Notes: generated by a model not told the origin, from the letters alone. A DNA stretch of 64,000 bases from DAOMOP01 sp035444405 (GCA_035444405.1 DAOMOP010000003.1:1-64000), one strand, 5' to 3'. Counted from the stretch's first letter, positions 17,276-24,893 are shown. Made by a program: numbers and translations.

Positions 17276-18146
17276 ACGGAAAGGTCACGCCGAGCGAGGC
17301 CGCCAGCGACAGGGTCGGATTGGCCTCCGGCACCGAGATGCGCATCGCGGCGGGCACCGCGATGTAGGAGGCGCTCGCCGCCAGCGTCGCGAGCATCGCC
17401 GTGCCGCCGACCGACAGCCCGAGCATGTAGCCGAGCGCCGTGCCCACCAGCGACGAGAAGAGCGGCATGCCAACGCCGAACAGCACCAGGAACACGCCGT
17501 ATCGCTTCAGGCTGCCGAAGTGCGCCGCGGTGATCAGCCCCATCTCCAGCAGGAACAGGGCCAGTATCCCCTTGAACAGGTCGAAGAACAGCGGCTCGAG
17601 CGGCGCGATGTCCTCCGGTCCGGAGATCCAGCCGATCAGCAGCCCGCCGATCAGCAGCACGATGCCCTTGCCGAGAAAGACCTCGTGGGCCACGGTGTCG
17701 AGCCGGATCTCCCGCGACAGGCCGCGGGCGAGCACGATGCCGACCAGGATGGCGGGAATCTCGAGCACGGCCAGCAGCAAGGGCATGTGCGCCTCGAACT
17801 CGATCTGCCGGCTGGCGAACCAGGCCGCCGCGACGGCATAGGTGGCGACGCTCACCGAGCCGTAGTGCGCGGCGATGGACGCCGCATCGGCGCGCTTGAA
17901 GCGCCCCGCGAAGCGCAACACCGGGTAGGCGACGACCGGCAGCAGCAGGCCCATGGCCATCACGGCGAGCACCTGAGGCAGCAGTGCGCCAAAGGATTGC
18001 TTGGCCAGCTCGACGCCGCCCTTCATGCCGATCGCAAGCAGCAGCAGCATGCTCACGAGGTCGTAGACCGCCGCGGGAAGACGCAGCTCGGAGCGTAGCA
18101 GCCCGGCCGTCAGGCCGAGCAGAAAGAACAGGATGATCGGATCCAT
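17205..18146 (-). CDS. sbtA: Sodium-dependent bicarbonate transporter SbtA family
   Basis: A 313-residue membrane protein with two five-helix halves typical of SbtA: DPIILFFLLGLTAGLLRSEL, MLLLLAIGMKGGVELAKQSF, AAHYGSVSVATYAVAAAWFA and GLSVGGTAMLATLAASASYI. The conserved AAHYGSVS and ATLAASASY stretches form the central ion/bicarbonate site in the known structure. ATG 18146 lies 5 nt after the stop of the upstream 182-residue protein, and the PII gene follows 4 nt after its stop, giving a tight three-gene operon. It imports HCO3- (or a related anion) with Na+. Confidence 0.9.
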   Translation of the reverse strand: MDPIILFFLLGLTAGLLRSELRLPAAVYDLVSMLLLLAIGMKGGVELAKQSFGALLPQVLAVMAMGLLLPVVAYPVLRFAGRFKRADAASIAAHYGSVSVATYAVAAAWFASRQIEFEAHMPLLLAVLEIPAILVGIVLARGLSREIRLDTVAHEVFLGKGIVLLIGGLLIGWISGPEDIAPLEPLFFDLFKGILALFLLEMGLITAAHFGSLKRYGVFLVLFGVGMPLFSSLVGTALGYMLGLSVGGTAMLATLAASASYIAVPAAMRISVPEANPTLSLAASLGVTFPFNVLVGIPLYHALATRAHALFGG

Positions 18147-18151
18147 GGCAG

Positions 18152-18700
18152 TCAGTGCATCACCGCTCGCGAGGCGCGAGATTCGGAAAACAGGCGCGGT
18201 CCGGGCGGCAATTGCACAGCGCCGGCAAGCTCGTCCTGATAGAGCGGCGCCAGCAGGCGGCCGGGATGGCGGCTCTCGAGGCACTGCAACGCGGCCTTGA
18301 TGCTGTCCGCCGGCGCATCGCGGGTGAATACCGGAATGAAGCGCCCCGGCGCCGGATCGTCGTGCGGATCGGCGCAAGCCCGCAGCAGCGCTGTGAGCAC
18401 ATCGGCGCGCGACACCACGGACGGCAGCGTCTCCAGCACGTACATCATCCAGACCCCGCTCACGCCCGTGGCTTCGACGATGCGGGCGGGCCGGGAGGCT
18501 TCCGCCGGCTCGCCCAGCTCCAGCATGGCCGGCAGCTCCGCCATCGGCCGCTCATCGACCCATATGCCGAGCAGCATCGTACCGGCGGATGCACCACGCC
18601 GGCGCAGGGCCGACAGCAGGCCGGCCAGGTCGCGGCAGGTGCGCTCCAGGTCGGCCAGGCCGCGCACGCGCAGGAAGGCGCATCTGTCCTGCGTCAGCAC
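18152..18700 (-). CDS. Unknown protein, first gene of the sbtAB operon
   Basis: A 182-residue soluble protein that I do not recognise. It has no signal peptide or membrane segment. It begins LTQDRCAFLRVRGLADLERT; the middle is RIVEATGVSGVWMMYVLETL and the end is LAPLYQDELAGAVQLPPGP. GTG 18700 was chosen because GGAGG lies 7 nt upstream. It ends 5 nt before sbtA, so it is very likely co-translated with the bicarbonate carrier and PII. A role in bicarbonate use or in control of SbtA is a guess from position only. Confidence 0.7.
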   Translation of the reverse strand: MLTQDRCAFLRVRGLADLERTCRDLAGLLSALRRRGASAGTMLLGIWVDERPMAELPAMLELGEPAEASRPARIVEATGVSGVWMMYVLETLPSVVSRADVLTALLRACADPHDDPAPGRFIPVFTRDAPADSIKAALQCLESRHPGRLLAPLYQDELAGAVQLPPGPRLFSESRASRAVMH

Positions 18701-18846
18701 GTCGAAGCCTCCGCCTTGAAAATCGCCTTCATGGACCGGTACCTCCCGCAGCCTGCATTGATGGGCTCAGTTGCGGGTCCGCGCGGCTGCCTCCTGCCGC
18801 CGGGCGGACCCGGCCGCATTGTGATGGTCCGCATCGATCAAATAAA

Positions 18847-18862
18847 GTCGATTAATATTGAC
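18847..18862. promoter_or_regulatory. Imperfect dyad upstream of the NhaR-like gene
   Basis: GTCGATTAATATTGAC is an AT-rich interrupted palindrome (GTC-N10-GAC, with AT matched inside) about 30 bp before the LysR-type start and in the divergent region facing the sbt operon. LysR regulators bind T-N11-A-type dyads in such positions; binding is inferred. Confidence 0.45.
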
Positions 18863-18892
18863 GCACACGCAACTTTTCTCGCATTGTCAGCC

Positions 18893-19807
18893 GTGAACCT
18901 CAAACACTTGCGCTACTTCTGGGCCGTCGCTCATGCAGGCAGCATCGCCGGCGCAGCCCGGCAGCTTCATCTGACGCCGCAGACCATCAGCGCCCAGATC
19001 AAGCTTTTCGAGGACGAAGTGGGCGCCCCGCTGCTTCGTCCGGCGGGACGCGGCCTCGAGCTGACCGAGGCCGGGCGGGTCGCGCTGTCCTACGCCGACG
19101 AGATGTTCGCGCTCGGAGACGAGATGCTCTCCTCGCTGCGCACGCATGCGGGCCCGGCCTTGTCCGCCCTGCACGTCGGCATCTCCGAAGTCGTGCCCAA
19201 GTCGCTGACGCTTCGCCTGCTCGCCTCGCTGAAGCGGCTGCCCGAGCGGGTGCGGCTGGTCTGCCGCGAAGCCCCGATCGACTGGCTGCTCGGCGAGCTG
19301 GCCCTGCATCGGCTGGACATGGTGCTGGCCGACCGACCCATGCCGGCGGGACTTTCCGTACGCGGTCACAACCACAAGCTGGGCGAGAGTGCGATCGCCT
19401 TCTTCGCCGCGCCGGCACTGGCAGACCAGTGGGGAGCTTTTCCCGGGTGTCTGAACGGCGCGCCGCTGTTGCTTCCCGGCCCGAATGCGGCAATGCGCGG
19501 CGAACTCGAGCGCTGGCTGGGCGACGCGCGGCTGTCACCGCAGATCGTGGGGGAGTTCGACGACAGCGCCCTGATGAAGGCGTTCGCCCAATCCGGTGAA
19601 GGCTACTTTCCGGCGCCGGCCATCCTCGCGGGCGAAATCGCCGCCCGCTATGGCGTACGCGAAGTCGGTCGGGTCGAACAGGTGCGCCAGGCCTTCTGGC
19701 TGATCAGTACCGAGCGGCGCATCCGCCATGCCGCGGTGCGCACGGTCGTCGAGGCGGCGCGCGGCGCCGTGTTTTCGGCTCACGTCGGTTCTGACCGGGC
19801 GGCGTAG
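18893..19807 (+). CDS. LysR-type regulator, NhaR-like
   Basis: A 304-residue LysR-type transcription factor closest in pattern to NhaR. The N-terminal winged helix is NLKHLRYFWAVAHAGSIAGA, then ARQLHLTPQTISAQIKLFED. The effector domain has NhaR-like KLGESAIAFFAAPALADQW and GEFDDSALMKAFAQSGEGYF, then REVGRVEQVRQAFWLIS. NhaR of E. coli activates a Na+/H+ antiporter in response to Na+. Here the gene faces the sbtA operon, whose product is Na+-coupled, so Na+- or bicarbonate-dependent control of sbt is plausible. GTG 18893 is used because homology starts there; no strong Shine-Dalgarno was seen. Confidence 0.88.
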   Translation: MNLKHLRYFWAVAHAGSIAGAARQLHLTPQTISAQIKLFEDEVGAPLLRPAGRGLELTEAGRVALSYADEMFALGDEMLSSLRTHAGPALSALHVGISEVVPKSLTLRLLASLKRLPERVRLVCREAPIDWLLGELALHRLDMVLADRPMPAGLSVRGHNHKLGESAIAFFAAPALADQWGAFPGCLNGAPLLLPGPNAAMRGELERWLGDARLSPQIVGEFDDSALMKAFAQSGEGYFPAPAILAGEIAARYGVREVGRVEQVRQAFWLISTERRIRHAAVRTVVEAARGAVFSAHVGSDRAA

Positions 19808-19837
19808 ACAATACACCGCCGCCGCTGGGCCAAACGC

Positions 19838-20488
19838 CTAATTGCGCACGAGACTGCCCGTGCGCACACGGGACGGGCGCGGCGCATCCTGCGGGGCGAG
19901 CAATTTCGGCAGTTTCGCCTTCGGTGTGCGCTGGATGCGCCGCAGCAGCTCGACGGACACCTCCTGCACGTGGTGCCGCAGCCGCAACTCCTCTTCGAGG
20001 CGCAGCAGCAGGCTCGCCGCCATCTCGGCGTCGGCCAGCGCACGGTGGTAACGCCCCGCGACGGGCAGCTTCGCGTAATCGACCAGCGCGCCGAGCTTGT
20101 GGCTCGGCGCCAACGGAAGAAGACGGCGGGACAGCAGCAGCGAGCAGACGAAGTCCTGGTTCCGCGAGCGCTCAATCCGCGCGAGCTCGGCATCCCAGAA
20201 CTTCGCATCGAACGCGGCGTTGTGCGCGACGATGGGGATGTCCCCGACGAAGTCGGACACTTCCCGCATGACCTCTCCGACAGGCGGTGCGCTGCGGATC
20301 ATGGCGTCGGAGATGCCCGTCAGCGCTTCGATGTACGCCGGTATGCGCACGCCGGCGTTCATCAGACTCTGGTAGCGATCCACCACCCGGCCGCCGTCGA
20401 CGATGACCGCCGCGATCTCGGTCGCCCGATCACCCTGGGCTGGCGACAGCCCCGTGGTCTCGAAGTCGATGACCGCCACAACTTCCAT
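19838..20488 (-). CDS. DnaQ-like DEDDh 3'-5' exonuclease
   Basis: A 216-residue exonuclease-fold protein of the RNase T/DnaQ superfamily. Exo I is VAVIDFETTGLSPAQGD (DxE), Exo II is IVAHNAAFDAKFWDAEL, and Exo III is YHRALADAEMAASLLLRL (HxAxxD), so all four acidic ligands and the catalytic His are present. Past the exonuclease domain is a short basic tail. The family includes PolC-like proofreaders and stand-alone repair nucleases; the exact substrate is not predictable. ATG 20488 has GGAG 10 nt upstream; GTG 20497 is too close to it. It follows the DUF5710 gene by 18 bp and may be co-transcribed. Confidence 0.88.
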   Translation of the reverse strand: MEVVAVIDFETTGLSPAQGDRATEIAAVIVDGGRVVDRYQSLMNAGVRIPAYIEALTGISDAMIRSAPPVGEVMREVSDFVGDIPIVAHNAAFDAKFWDAELARIERSRNQDFVCSLLLSRRLLPLAPSHKLGALVDYAKLPVAGRYHRALADAEMAASLLLRLEEELRLRHHVQEVSVELLRRIQRTPKAKLPKLLAPQDAPRPSRVRTGSLVRN

Positions 20489-20506
20489 GATCGGCACGCT
20501 CCCCGG

Positions 20507-20818
20507 CTAGTCCGGCCACGCCTGGTGCCGGCACTTGTCGCAATCGTCCCACGGCAGGCAATCGCATCCCCGCGGCAGCTTGACGAAGCGGCTGCCCACC
20601 TGCGTCTTTCCGGCCGAGGCTGGCTGCGCCGGCCGACTCCGGCGCGGCGGGGACGACTCCGTCACCGATGCGTCATGCGGGGTCGGCTGCCACCTCGCGA
20701 ACAAGGCGGCATCGAGATGGCCTTCGATGTACCACAGCTTGCGACCGGGGTCCCAGCGCGCACCGAGCTTCTTCGCCTGGTCTTTTTCGGCGAAAGGCAC
20801 TTTCAGGTCGAGTCGCAT
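20507..20818 (-). CDS. DUF5710 small protein with C-terminal Cys cluster
   Basis: A 103-residue protein. Residues 1-40 (RLDLKVPFAEKDQAKKLGAR, then WDPGRKLWYIEG) are a DUF5710-type module, found at the ends of many DNA-handling proteins such as primases, relaxases and nucleases. The C-terminus RGCDCLPWDDCDKCRHQAW has four Cys and one His in 18 residues, likely a zinc site. The start was chosen where homology begins; upstream codons are open but look non-coding. With the exonuclease next to it, a DNA- or nucleotide-related role is possible. Confidence 0.75.
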   Translation of the reverse strand: MRLDLKVPFAEKDQAKKLGARWDPGRKLWYIEGHLDAALFARWQPTPHDASVTESSPPRRSRPAQPASAGKTQVGSRFVKLPRGCDCLPWDDCDKCRHQAWPD

Positions 20819-21642
20819 GGCGTAACGGAAAGATCGTGGCGGGCGATCATTATAGGGGTGACCGCCGTCGTTCCCAGCCCGGCCCGTTCCCGGCGTTGAA
20901 GGCCAGGCGATTTGACGCTGTCGCAGGCTTGGCCCGGAATTCGTCGGCCAACGGCGGGCCAAACTTGGCCAAGAAGAACGATGGGCCAGGCCCGCAAAAA
21001 CCTAACCCATTGATTTGTTTGGCCCGCCAGAGACGACGAGGATGGGCACTGGAGCGAACACGAAGACTGGTCGCTGGCTCCACGAAACGGGTGGGGTCTG
21101 AACGTACGCGGGGACCAAGAAAGGAGTGTTGCCGGGTCGGTTCCTGCACCCGTGCCTCTGCATCCCACACCGTCGCCAAGCGATGCCCGTCATCGTCACG
21201 CCGCCAAGCGCGTCGAATCGCTTACTGCAACAGGCCGCCAAGCCGGTTCGCCCCACTGCGGGACACCCACAATTCGCAAACGCTTCCGGTGGCAATCTGC
21301 GCTTGAGTGACTGATCCGTGCGCCTTCCTCAGGCGGCGTGTGACTGAGGCTTGGTGCTGCCGTCGAACGGTCACATCCGATCATTCGGGCGCTCGCGATC
21401 CCAGACTGTAAGTGGTAACGCTCAACACCTATCAAAAAAGCAGACCCCCCGGTCCTACGCACCTGACCCACCGGGCTGACAGCGCTGGCGTGCTGCGCGC
21501 TGCCGATTCACCCGGAGCGCCCGATGCGCTGATACTTGCTCGTAAGCGGTATCCGAGCAGCGTTCTTCTCCCACCGCGGCCCGACCCGGACAATCGTGGC
21601 TGCGTTTGATCAGGAGGACGAGCGAGCCGCGATTACGATTGT
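20819..21642. other. Non-coding stretch left of the Fic gene
   Basis: Apart from the direct-repeat copy at 20930-21013, I see no gene, RNA or insertion sequence here. Short open frames on both strands have no recognisable motif or ribosome-binding site. Confidence 0.4.
20930..21013. repeat. 84-bp direct repeat, left copy
   Basis: This segment starts TGGCCCGGAATTCG, carries GGGCCAAAC in the middle and ends AGGCCCGCAAAAACCTAACC plus CATTGA. It matches 23661-23744 in the same orientation, with the last 30 bases nearly identical and about three quarters of positions matching overall by eye. The two copies enclose the Fic gene. Confidence 0.7.
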
Positions 21643-21737
21643 GGTGAAGGGCAAGCGGCGTCGGCGCAGCCGTACTCAATGGCGGGCGTTGTTCGAGGGT
21701 TCGACGCCAGCGGACTGGCTGTAGTGCCGATCTGCTA
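21643..21737 (+). pseudogene. Possible remnant of an IS66-type accessory ORF
   Basis: A short stretch reads VVKGKRRRRSRTQWRALFE and, after a one-base shift, RFDASGLAVVPIC. Together these resemble the N-terminus of the small accessory protein of IS66-family elements (basic start, W-x-x-L, F-x-x-SGL, FC). No transposase or inverted repeat is nearby, so if the resemblance is real it is only a scar. Confidence 0.25.
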
Positions 21738-21757
21738 GCGCACGATTCGCTTGAACA

Positions 21758-21807
21758 GCGACAATTGGCGCGACAGAATAATGTCGCTCCTTGTCGCGCT
21801 TTGTCGC
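21758..21807. promoter_or_regulatory. Array of five TGTCGC/GCGACA hexamers before the Fic gene
   Basis: GCGACA occurs at 21758-21763 and 21770-21775, and its complement TGTCGC at 21782-21787, 21792-21797 and 21802-21807. Starts are 12, 12, 10 and 10 bp apart, about one helical turn, and orientation flips in the middle. This is the form of a cooperative operator; the Fic protein has an N-terminal helix-turn-helix-like segment, so autoregulation is plausible. Confidence 0.6.
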
Positions 21808-21852
21808 TCTTGTGGTCATTACAGATCCGTACGCATGATGGAGGCCGGACCG

Positions 21853-23268
21853 ATGTCGCGGATTGCCCCTACAGAAGAGCTCAAGCTCATCGAGTCCATC
21901 GTCACGGATCACCCGAAGGGGTTGGGCATATCCGCCATCGAGACCGAGTTCGAGCGTCGTCAGGGCATGAGGCCCAACCGTCGGACGCTGCAGCGTCGCC
22001 TGCAAAAGCTCATCGACGCGCGGCGACTGACGAAGGAAGGCGAGAGCATCGCGCTCGTCTACAAACCGACAGCAGATGCCGAGCGTCGAACCGACGAAGT
22101 GAAGGCGCCCGAGGCGGACCTGTATGTGCCGGTCTCTCCCGAGGGGGCCGCAATCCGGGATCGGATGAGATTGCCGCTGATGCACCGCCAACCGGTCGGT
22201 TATCGGCGAGATTTCCTCGAAGCCTATCAGCCGGGCGCGACATTCTATCTGCCCGAGTCGCTGCGAAGTCAGCTTCACGAAATGGGGCGCACCCCGGTCG
22301 GCGAGCGCCCTGCGGGCACCTACGCTCGCGAAATCCTTGGCCGCTTGCTGGTGGATCTGTCCTGGGCCTCATCCAGGCTGGAAGGCAACACGTACAGCCG
22401 CCTGGATACTCAGAACCTGATCGAATACGGCCAGGTCGCCCAAGGCAAGGATGCCATTGAGACGCAGATGATCCTCAACCACAAGGCGGCCATCGAGATG
22501 CTGATCGAGAACGCCGACGAGGTAGGCTTCGACCCCTTCACGTTCAAGAACCTCCACTCCGTGCTCTCTCAGGACCTATTGCGCAACCCGGATGCCTGCG
22601 GCAGGCTGCGACGACGGCCCGTTGATATTTCCGGCACCGTGTTTCATCCCCTGGCCATGCCGCAGGCAATCGAAGACTGCTTTGCCCTCCTGCTGGGCAA
22701 GACCGCTGCGATCCCGGACCCCTTCGAGCAGGCGTTCTTCCTCATGGTGCAGCTACCCTACCTGCAGCCATTCGAAGATGTGAACAAGCGGGTGTCGCGA
22801 ATCGGTGCAAACATCTCGCTAATCAAGCACAACCTGTGTCCGTTGTCGTTCATCGACGTCCCCGAACGCGCCTACGTCGAAGGAACGCTGGGCGTCTATG
22901 AACTCAACCAGATCGAGCTTCTGCGGGACGTGTTCGTCTGGGCCTATGAGCGCTCGTGTCAGCGCTACCTGGCCATCAGCCAGACCATGGTCGAACCCGA
23001 TCCGCTGAAGATCAAGTATCGCGAAGTCTTGATCCAAGCGGTACAAGCCGTCGTCAAAGGCCTGCAGCCGCCCAATCAAGCGGTGATTGCCCGACTGACC
23101 GCAGAAAGCGCACCAGAATCCGACCGAGCGGCCTTCGCGGAACTGCTCACTGCGGCCCTCATGCAGTTACATGAAGGCAGCGTCGCCCGCTACCGCCTGC
23201 GCCGTTCGGAGTACCTCGCTTGGCAACCACTTCGTGGAGACGCTTACACCTTTGCCCAACAAAGATGA
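21853..23268 (+). CDS. Fic-family protein with degenerate catalytic motif
   Basis: A 471-residue Fic/DOC-fold protein. Residues about 5-60 look like a winged helix (ELKLIESIVTDHPKGLGISA, then RTLQRRLQKLIDARRLTKEG). An inhibitory-helix motif SSRLEGN at about 173-179 fits (S/T)xxxE(G/N) of self-inhibited Fic enzymes. The active-site loop at about 303-314 reads LQPFEDVNKRVSR where AMP-transferring Fic proteins have HPFxxGNGR: the catalytic His is Gln and the first Gly is Val, while F, D/E, N, K and R remain. Nucleotide transfer is therefore doubtful; an altered activity or a regulatory role is possible. ATG 21853 follows GGAGG at 8 nt. The gene is flanked by 84-bp direct repeats. Confidence 0.85.
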   Translation: MSRIAPTEELKLIESIVTDHPKGLGISAIETEFERRQGMRPNRRTLQRRLQKLIDARRLTKEGESIALVYKPTADAERRTDEVKAPEADLYVPVSPEGAAIRDRMRLPLMHRQPVGYRRDFLEAYQPGATFYLPESLRSQLHEMGRTPVGERPAGTYAREILGRLLVDLSWASSRLEGNTYSRLDTQNLIEYGQVAQGKDAIETQMILNHKAAIEMLIENADEVGFDPFTFKNLHSVLSQDLLRNPDACGRLRRRPVDISGTVFHPLAMPQAIEDCFALLLGKTAAIPDPFEQAFFLMVQLPYLQPFEDVNKRVSRIGANISLIKHNLCPLSFIDVPERAYVEGTLGVYELNQIELLRDVFVWAYERSCQRYLAISQTMVEPDPLKIKYREVLIQAVQAVVKGLQPPNQAVIARLTAESAPESDRAAFAELLTAALMQLHEGSVARYRLRRSEYLAWQPLRGDAYTFAQQR

Positions 23269-23660
23269 ACCGGCGCCGCTGGACACACTCACGCACTCTC
23301 GGTCAAGCTGATCTGCGGACCCGATCCCGACGATCTCGCGCTGATCGCCACCGCGCTGAAGAGCGACCAGGTCTTGGGCTCCCAGGCTGACCGATTATAT
23401 GGATGTCACGAGTGATGCTGCGATTGGCCGGCTTGTCGGTATGTCGCGCACCGCGATGCACCGACACACCACGCGAAACCGCTCAAGAATTGATGAGACG
23501 GAAAAGGCGGCAAGAAGCGTCACGCGTGATCTTTTTCAGGAAACAGAGCAGCCGCCAGTCGAACATGGCACCGGCGATTGAAACAATGTGCCATGAATAG
23601 CCGCGACGATCCTCCACTTTCTCGCTCCGCTCGCGAGCATTCTACGGATGCCGCGACTCA
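23269..23660. other. Non-coding stretch right of the Fic gene
   Basis: About 390 bp without a supported gene. From about 23298 one plus-strand frame reads ALSVKLICGPDPDDLALIAT and continues ALKSDQVLGSQADRLYG to a stop near 23413. It has protein-like composition but no start or recognised family, so it may be the tail of a lost gene. Nothing else was recognised. Confidence 0.35.
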
Positions 23661-23744
23661 TGGCCCGAAACCGGTGGGTCAAGTTTGGGCCAAACGCTGG
23701 CCAGAATGAAAACGGGTCAGGCCCGCAAAGACCTAACCCATTGA
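23661..23744. repeat. 84-bp direct repeat, right copy, next to tRNA-Arg
   Basis: Same-orientation match to 20930-21013 (TGGCCCGAA, then GGGCCAAAC, GGTCAGGCCCGCAAAGACC, TAACCCATTGA). It ends 6 bp from the CCA end of the tRNA-Arg gene. The tRNA sequence itself is not duplicated in the left copy. Confidence 0.7.
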
Positions 23745-23750
23745 AAAATC

Positions 23751-23827
23751 TGGCGCGCCCGGCGCGATTCGAACGCACGACCCCTGCCTTCGGAGGGCAG
23801 TACTCTATCCAGCTGAGCTACGGGCGC
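23751..23827 (-). tRNA. tRNA-Arg (anticodon CCG)
   Basis: A 77-nt cloverleaf with encoded CCA. The acceptor stem is GCGCCCG pairing with CGGGCGC, the D arm is GCTC-AGCTGGATA-GAGT, the anticodon stem is CTGCC/GGCAG with loop CTCCGAA (anticodon CCG, reading CGG), and the T arm contains GTTCGAATC. All canonical positions are present. Genomic segments often insert beside tRNA-Arg genes, and the 84-bp repeat pair lies against its 3' end. Confidence 0.95.
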
Positions 23828-23910
23828 GGAGGCTGTCGTCGGCCGCGAAGCTGGCCGACGTAAGGCGCGAAAGCATATACCGGTTTGTGCGGCAAGTCCA
23901 TGCCGCTACG

Positions 23911-23939
23911 GAACAAAAAAATCCGCGCGCGGCTATAAT
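23911..23939 (+). promoter_or_regulatory. Putative sigma-70 promoter of the cytochrome c gene
   Basis: A perfect -10 hexamer TATAAT at 23934-23939 lies 40 bp before the cytochrome start. The -35 position 17 bp upstream (GAACAA) is weak, so activity is moderately uncertain. Confidence 0.5.
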
Positions 23940-23978
23940 CGCGGTTTTCGCCTCGGCCAGTCAAAAAAAGGATTCAGC

Positions 23979-24437
23979 ATGTCGAAGACCCGTGTCCAGC
24001 TTGCCGCCCCGCGGCATCCCCGCCTCGCCCTGTCCGTCGTCGCCATCCTCGCTGCCGTCATGTTGAGCGCATGCGGCAAGTCGAACGACGTCGATCCGGA
24101 AACGACCGCGAGGCTGATCCAGCCGGTCGCACGCGTCGAGATCGCGCGCGAAGAGGTCAAGCCGGGCGCACGCACGGGCGAGCAGATCTACCAGGCCATC
24201 TGTACCGGCTGCCATGCCGCCGGCCTGCTCGAGGCACCCAAGACCGGCGACGCCGGCGACTGGGCGCCGCGCCTGGCCAAGGGCCTGGAGGCCAACGTCG
24301 CCTCGGCGATCAACGGCCTCGGCGCGATGCCGCCGCGCGGCGGTGGCGCCGACCTGACCGATACCGAAGTCGAGCGCGCCGTGGTGTACCTGCTCAACAG
24401 TGCCGGCGGCAACTTCACCGAGCCGCCGGTCGAGTAA
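23979..24437 (+). CDS. Cytochrome c5-type lipoprotein
   Basis: A 152-residue exported monohaem cytochrome. The signal peptide ends in a lipobox (VMLSAC, Cys about 32), so the mature protein is probably anchored in a membrane. The haem site is QIYQAICTGCHAAGLLEAPK (CxxCH) with a downstream axial Met in INGLGAMPPRGGGADLTD, the class I/c5 pattern. It probably shuttles electrons between respiratory complexes at the periplasmic face. AAAAAGGA precedes the ATG. A strong terminator follows the stop, so it is monocistronic. Confidence 0.9.
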   Translation: MSKTRVQLAAPRHPRLALSVVAILAAVMLSACGKSNDVDPETTARLIQPVARVEIAREEVKPGARTGEQIYQAICTGCHAAGLLEAPKTGDAGDWAPRLAKGLEANVASAINGLGAMPPRGGGADLTDTEVERAVVYLLNSAGGNFTEPPVE

Positions 24438-24459
24438 AGCCGGCGCGAACTGCGACATC

Positions 24460-24487
24460 GGGGGTGGCCGCGGCCGCCCCTTTTTTG
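24460..24487 (+). terminator. Rho-independent terminator after the cytochrome gene
   Basis: A GGGGTGGCC-GC-GGCCGCCCC hairpin (one T-G wobble) is followed directly by six T at 24481-24486. It starts about 22 bp after the cytochrome stop. Confidence 0.88.
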
Positions 24488-24539
24488 TTGTTGCGCGATG
24501 CGGCGGCATGACGCCGGCGGCGCGCCGTCGGACGACCGC

Positions 24540-24893
24540 CTAGACCTGCTCGACCGGCCCGTGATCGTCGCAGTGATCGCCGTGCGGGTGGTGCAGGTGC
24601 CCGTCGACGAGATAGTCGATGTGGTCGCCGTGCGGCACTGCCTCGTGGCCGCAGCCGGGTCCATGCACGTGCCCGGGCGCGTGTCCATTGCATCGATGTT
24701 GCGGCGTGCATACGTCCGGATTCTTCGCGCCGACTTCGAGCACGTGCTCGTCGACATGATCGCCGTGCGGATGATGAAGATGCCCGTCGTGCAGGTAATC
24801 CACGTGGCCGGCGTGCCGAATCGCCGTGTGGCCGCAGCCGGGTCCGTGCTCGTGCTTGTGGCCGGCGTGGTGGGGTGCGTTGCAGGTGGCCAT
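24540..24893 (-). CDS. His-rich tandem-repeat protein, putative metal binder
   Basis: A 117-residue soluble protein made of two 34-residue repeats (about 16-49 and 77-110). Each contains HGPGCGH, then H(V/I)DYL..DGHLHHPHGDH, joined by a spacer with two Cys. About a quarter of all residues are His. There is no signal peptide, so it is cytoplasmic. A role in binding or buffering a transition metal such as Zn, Ni or Cu is inferred from composition. ATG 24893 was chosen because GGAG lies 7 nt upstream; the ATG at 24899 is too close to it. It is convergent with the cytochrome gene and divergent from the peptide transporter operon. Confidence 0.75.
   Translation of the reverse strand: MATCNAPHHAGHKHEHGPGCGHTAIRHAGHVDYLHDGHLHHPHGDHVDEHVLEVGAKNPDVCTPQHRCNGHAPGHVHGPGCGHEAVPHGDHIDYLVDGHLHHPHGDHCDDHGPVEQV

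Noticed and set aside
23399..23581. A 60-codon plus-strand frame after the Fic gene
   Set aside because: No ribosome-binding site or recognisable motif; another frame of the same DNA looks equally likely by chance.
23661..23827. A classical att site overlapping the tRNA-Arg 3' end
   Set aside because: The repeat stops 6 bp short of the tRNA, and the left copy has no tRNA 3' fragment or integrase nearby, so a tyrosine-integrase att pair is not supported.
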